This document shows positions 3,609 to 5,033 of a stretch of DNA of 5,033 bases, piece by piece (within the stretch, counting starts at the first letter, position 1; the number at the start of each line of letters is the position of its first letter). Both the position numbers and the translations under genes were made by a program. This stretch comes from JBAVEL01 sp049587715 (GTDB taxonomy: Bacteria > Bacteroidota > Ignavibacteria > UBA10030 > UBA6906): assembly GCA_049587715.1 (NCBI GenBank), contig JBAVEL010000167.1:1-5033 (forward strand). The letters are read 5' to 3'. The notes below the pieces were generated by a model. That model had not been told where the DNA came from and did not search any database. It saw only the letters and a program-made list of their open reading frames with translations.

Positions 3609-5033
3609 ATGCAGCATCCCTTCCAGACGGCTTCCCCCCTTTCTTCCCATCAGAAGCCCCGGGGCAGCCGGATGGCGAACAGGGTTCGTGCCGCCTTCGG
3701 AGGCGCGACCATCCGAGCTCTGATGACAATGGCCGGGATGCTCTCCCTGATTCCCCCCGCGGCCCTTTTCGCACAGGGAGCGGGATGGCTTGTTCTTACG
3801 ACTGATGTGACGTGCACGATCGTGCTTGACGGGAAAGGGCTGGGAGGCCTGACGGCGGGGGAGGTGAAGACCCTCCCGGTCACTCCGGGCGGGCACTCCC
3901 TCAGGGCTGCCGCAAACGGAGGAATGGATGTCTGGGGGCCGATACCGATCGCCGTGGAAGCCGGGAAGAAGACCGTTGTGAGCATCCAGCTTGGACCGAT
4001 CGTGGAGGCGAGGAAGGGGAGACGCACGAGTGGGACCCCGACGCGCGCGAAGAACCCCAAGCCCGGTACAGGAGCAGAGGAACCCGAACCGGGCTTCACG
4101 GCCTTCTCCCGGTCGGTTGTTCTGGATGGGGAGGCGGTGTCGGTGGAGCAGACTTCCACAGGAGGGTACACGATATTGACCTCTGATCCAATCCGGCTTA
4201 TCGCTCTGGATGCGCGCGGCATGAAGGTGAAAAGCGCACCTCTTGTGATCGTGGAGGGCTCGAGCGATGCGCTCCGGAGTTACAGAGGGGATCTGTCAGG
4301 CAAGGCATCGCCAGGCTGGCGGCCATGGCAGGATGGCGGAATTGTAGTGGGTGTGGTGCGGCTCAGAGAGAGTTCTTCGGGGGGTCGCGGGGCGACGAGC
4401 TTGGTGCGTAGATTCGACGGGGACTCCAATCCCGTGTGGACGCAGCAGGTCGGAGAGATTCAGGTGGAGGCGTCAGGTTCGGAAGGAGGGGGGGCGTGGG
4501 GATTCTGTTTCGTGGTAACCTCTGCCCAGGCGAACGGGGGTGGTTGCATTATAAGCCTGGCTTGCGTGCGAAAGGCCGTACATGGCGGGTCGGAAGAAAA
4601 TGAACATGGTGCGGCGGTCTGGAAGCTCACGGAACGCGGTTCGGTTGAATGGAAAAGGGACTGGGAGCCCAGCACACCGGGGAAGAGCGTGAAGGGAGCG
4701 ATCCCACGAGAATGTCCGGATGGGAACGTGTTTGTATGGACCATAGGAGAGGGGGGGGATCAGGGGGCAACACTGCTGGGTGTGGGCGGACAAGCCCTCT
4801 GGAACCGGACCTACGATAATAGTGTGATAGGAAACCCCCAGGACTTTGGTATCCTGAGCGATGGCTTTCTCCTCTGCTCGATACCCCCATCAGAGGCAGA
4901 CTCTACATGGCTTGTACGGACAGACCGCTGGGGCAATCTGGAGTGGGTCCGGAAGATCGAGTCGGCGGGATTGGAGAAGTTCCGGCCCAGGCGGATCGTC
5001 GTGTGCGGGAACGGAGGCTGCGTGGTTGCAGGG
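3609..5033 (+). CDS. Secreted PEGA-like plus beta-propeller-repeat protein, 3'-truncated by window edge
   Basis: The frame is open without a stop from ATG 3609 to the window end (475 codons), so the C-terminus lies beyond. A signal peptide is visible from residue ~22: a basic start MANRVR, a hydrophobic core ALMTMAGMLSLIPPAALFA, and likely cleavage after Ala55. ATG 3672 would give a standard-length signal peptide, but ATG 3609 has the better ribosome site. Next come a PEGA-like module (residues 59-128), a Lys/Pro-rich linker (~133-160), and propeller-type repeats from ~166 on. Each repeat has a GG/DG turn with hydrophobic strand, then a WL(V)(R/K)TD..GN..W type strand pair. This is the pattern of the large extracytoplasmic propellers common in FCB-type bacteria. 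The gene is in the same frame as the kinase and 45 bases after it, suggesting one operon. The PEGA-like module matches the kinase's ectodomain, so physical or functional pairing with it is plausible but inferred. Ligand is unknown; no enzyme motif is seen. Confidence 0.88.
   Translation, partial: MQHPFQTASPLSSHQKPRGSRMANRVRAAFGGATIRALMTMAGMLSLIPPAALFAQGAGWLVLTTDVTCTIVLDGKGLGGLTAGEVKTLPVTPGGHSLRAAANGGMDVWGPIPIAVEAGKKTVVSIQLGPIVEARKGRRTSGTPTRAKNPKPGTGAEEPEPGFTAFSRSVVLDGEAVSVEQTSTGGYTILTSDPIRLIALDARGMKVKSAPLVIVEGSSDALRSYRGDLSGKASPGWRPWQDGGIVVGVVRLRESSSGGRGATSLVRRFDGDSNPVWTQQVGEIQVEASGSEGGGAWGFCFVVTSAQANGGGCIISLACVRKAVHGGSEENEHGAAVWKLTERGSVEWKRDWEPSTPGKSVKGAIPRECPDGNVFVWTIGEGGDQGATLLGVGGQALWNRTYDNSVIGNPQDFGILSDGFLLCSIPPSEADSTWLVRTDRWGNLEWVRKIESAGLEKFRPRRIVVCGNGGCVVAG
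3783..3992 (+). other. PEGA-like module, copy 3 of 3 (after the signal peptide)
   Basis: Directly after the signal peptide the protein reads GWLVLTTDVTCTIVLDGK, LTAGEVKTLPVTPGGHSL, DVWGP, and a closing strand VVSIQL. Of the three copies this is the closest to a canonical PEGA layout. DVWGP is identical to copy 2, and the L-x-AG pattern is shared with copy 1. Confidence 0.72.
4104..5033 (+). repeat. Propeller-type protein repeats, four or more complete copies
   Basis: Diverged blades follow a shared pattern: a GG/DG beta turn with hydrophobic strand, then a W/R-L-x-x-x-(D)-x-x-G-x-x-x-W strand pair. Approximate copies: (0) 4104-4244 with QTSTGGYTI and IRLIALDARG; (1) 4332-4454 with DGGIVVG and NPVWTQQVG; (2) 4485-4664 with AVWKLTERGSVEW; (3) 4716-4814 with DGNVFVW and QALWNRTY; (4) 4854-4961 with SDGFLLCS and WLVRTDRWGNLEW. 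A fifth begins at 5004 (CGNGGCVVAG) and runs off the window. They are repeats at protein level only; the DNA is not visibly repeated. Confidence 0.68.

Noticed and set aside
3282..4222. Several - strand open frames opposite the kinase tail and secreted-protein gene
   Set aside because: The + frame there shows a signal peptide, PEGA-like module and propeller repeats in one continuous reading; the reverse frames show none.
1..5033. CRISPR array, tRNA/rRNA, insertion-sequence ends or att sites
   Set aside because: No regularly spaced repeats, RNA-gene signatures, transposase motifs or flanking inverted repeats were seen on either strand.

Overview
This window looks like high-GC bacterial DNA with every supported gene on the + strand. 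It holds a eukaryotic-like signalling cluster: a PASTA/formylglycine-generating-enzyme-fold (FGE/SUMF1-fold) protein cut by the left edge, a membrane Ser/Thr kinase, and a secreted beta-propeller-type protein cut by the right edge. A decayed stretch of about 600 bases lies between the first two genes. No rRNA, tRNA, CRISPR array or insertion sequence is visible. The taxon cannot be fixed from this window. PASTA/FGE-fold proteins, kinases with extracytoplasmic PEGA-like modules and 'WLVRTD..GN..W' propellers together suggest an environmental bacterium from a lineage rich in such proteins (for example FCB, PVC, Acidobacteria-like or Myxococcota-like groups). That placement is inference.

Layout. 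1-1523: 3' part of a gene encoding two PASTA repeats, a PEGA-like module and an FGE-sulfatase domain. 1524-2147: no intact gene, but two recognisable broken ones, each with its own Shine-Dalgarno sequence. These are the first ~40 codons of a second Ser/Thr kinase (1578-1751) and the N-terminal domain of a CpaF/TadA-type secretion ATPase (1766-2083, two compensating frameshifts, no ATPase core). 2148-3563: intact Ser/Thr kinase with one transmembrane helix and a C-terminal PEGA-like module. 3609-5033: signal peptide, PEGA-like module and at least four complete propeller-type repeats; this frame has no stop up to the right edge.

How the genes fit together. The most striking feature is that the three real genes carry versions of the same ~70-residue PEGA-like module. 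It has the pattern G-x3-L/V-x-TD-x2-C near its start and a W-G-P near its end. In the kinase it is the predicted extracytoplasmic part, in the propeller protein it directly follows the signal peptide, and in the first protein it sits between PASTA and FGE folds. I infer that the three products work in one envelope-associated assembly or signalling pathway, and that the locus once also contained a second kinase and a Tad-like secretion ATPase, now lost. The FGE-fold domain lacks the catalytic cysteine pair of true formylglycine-generating enzymes, so a binding role is more likely than sulfatase maturation.
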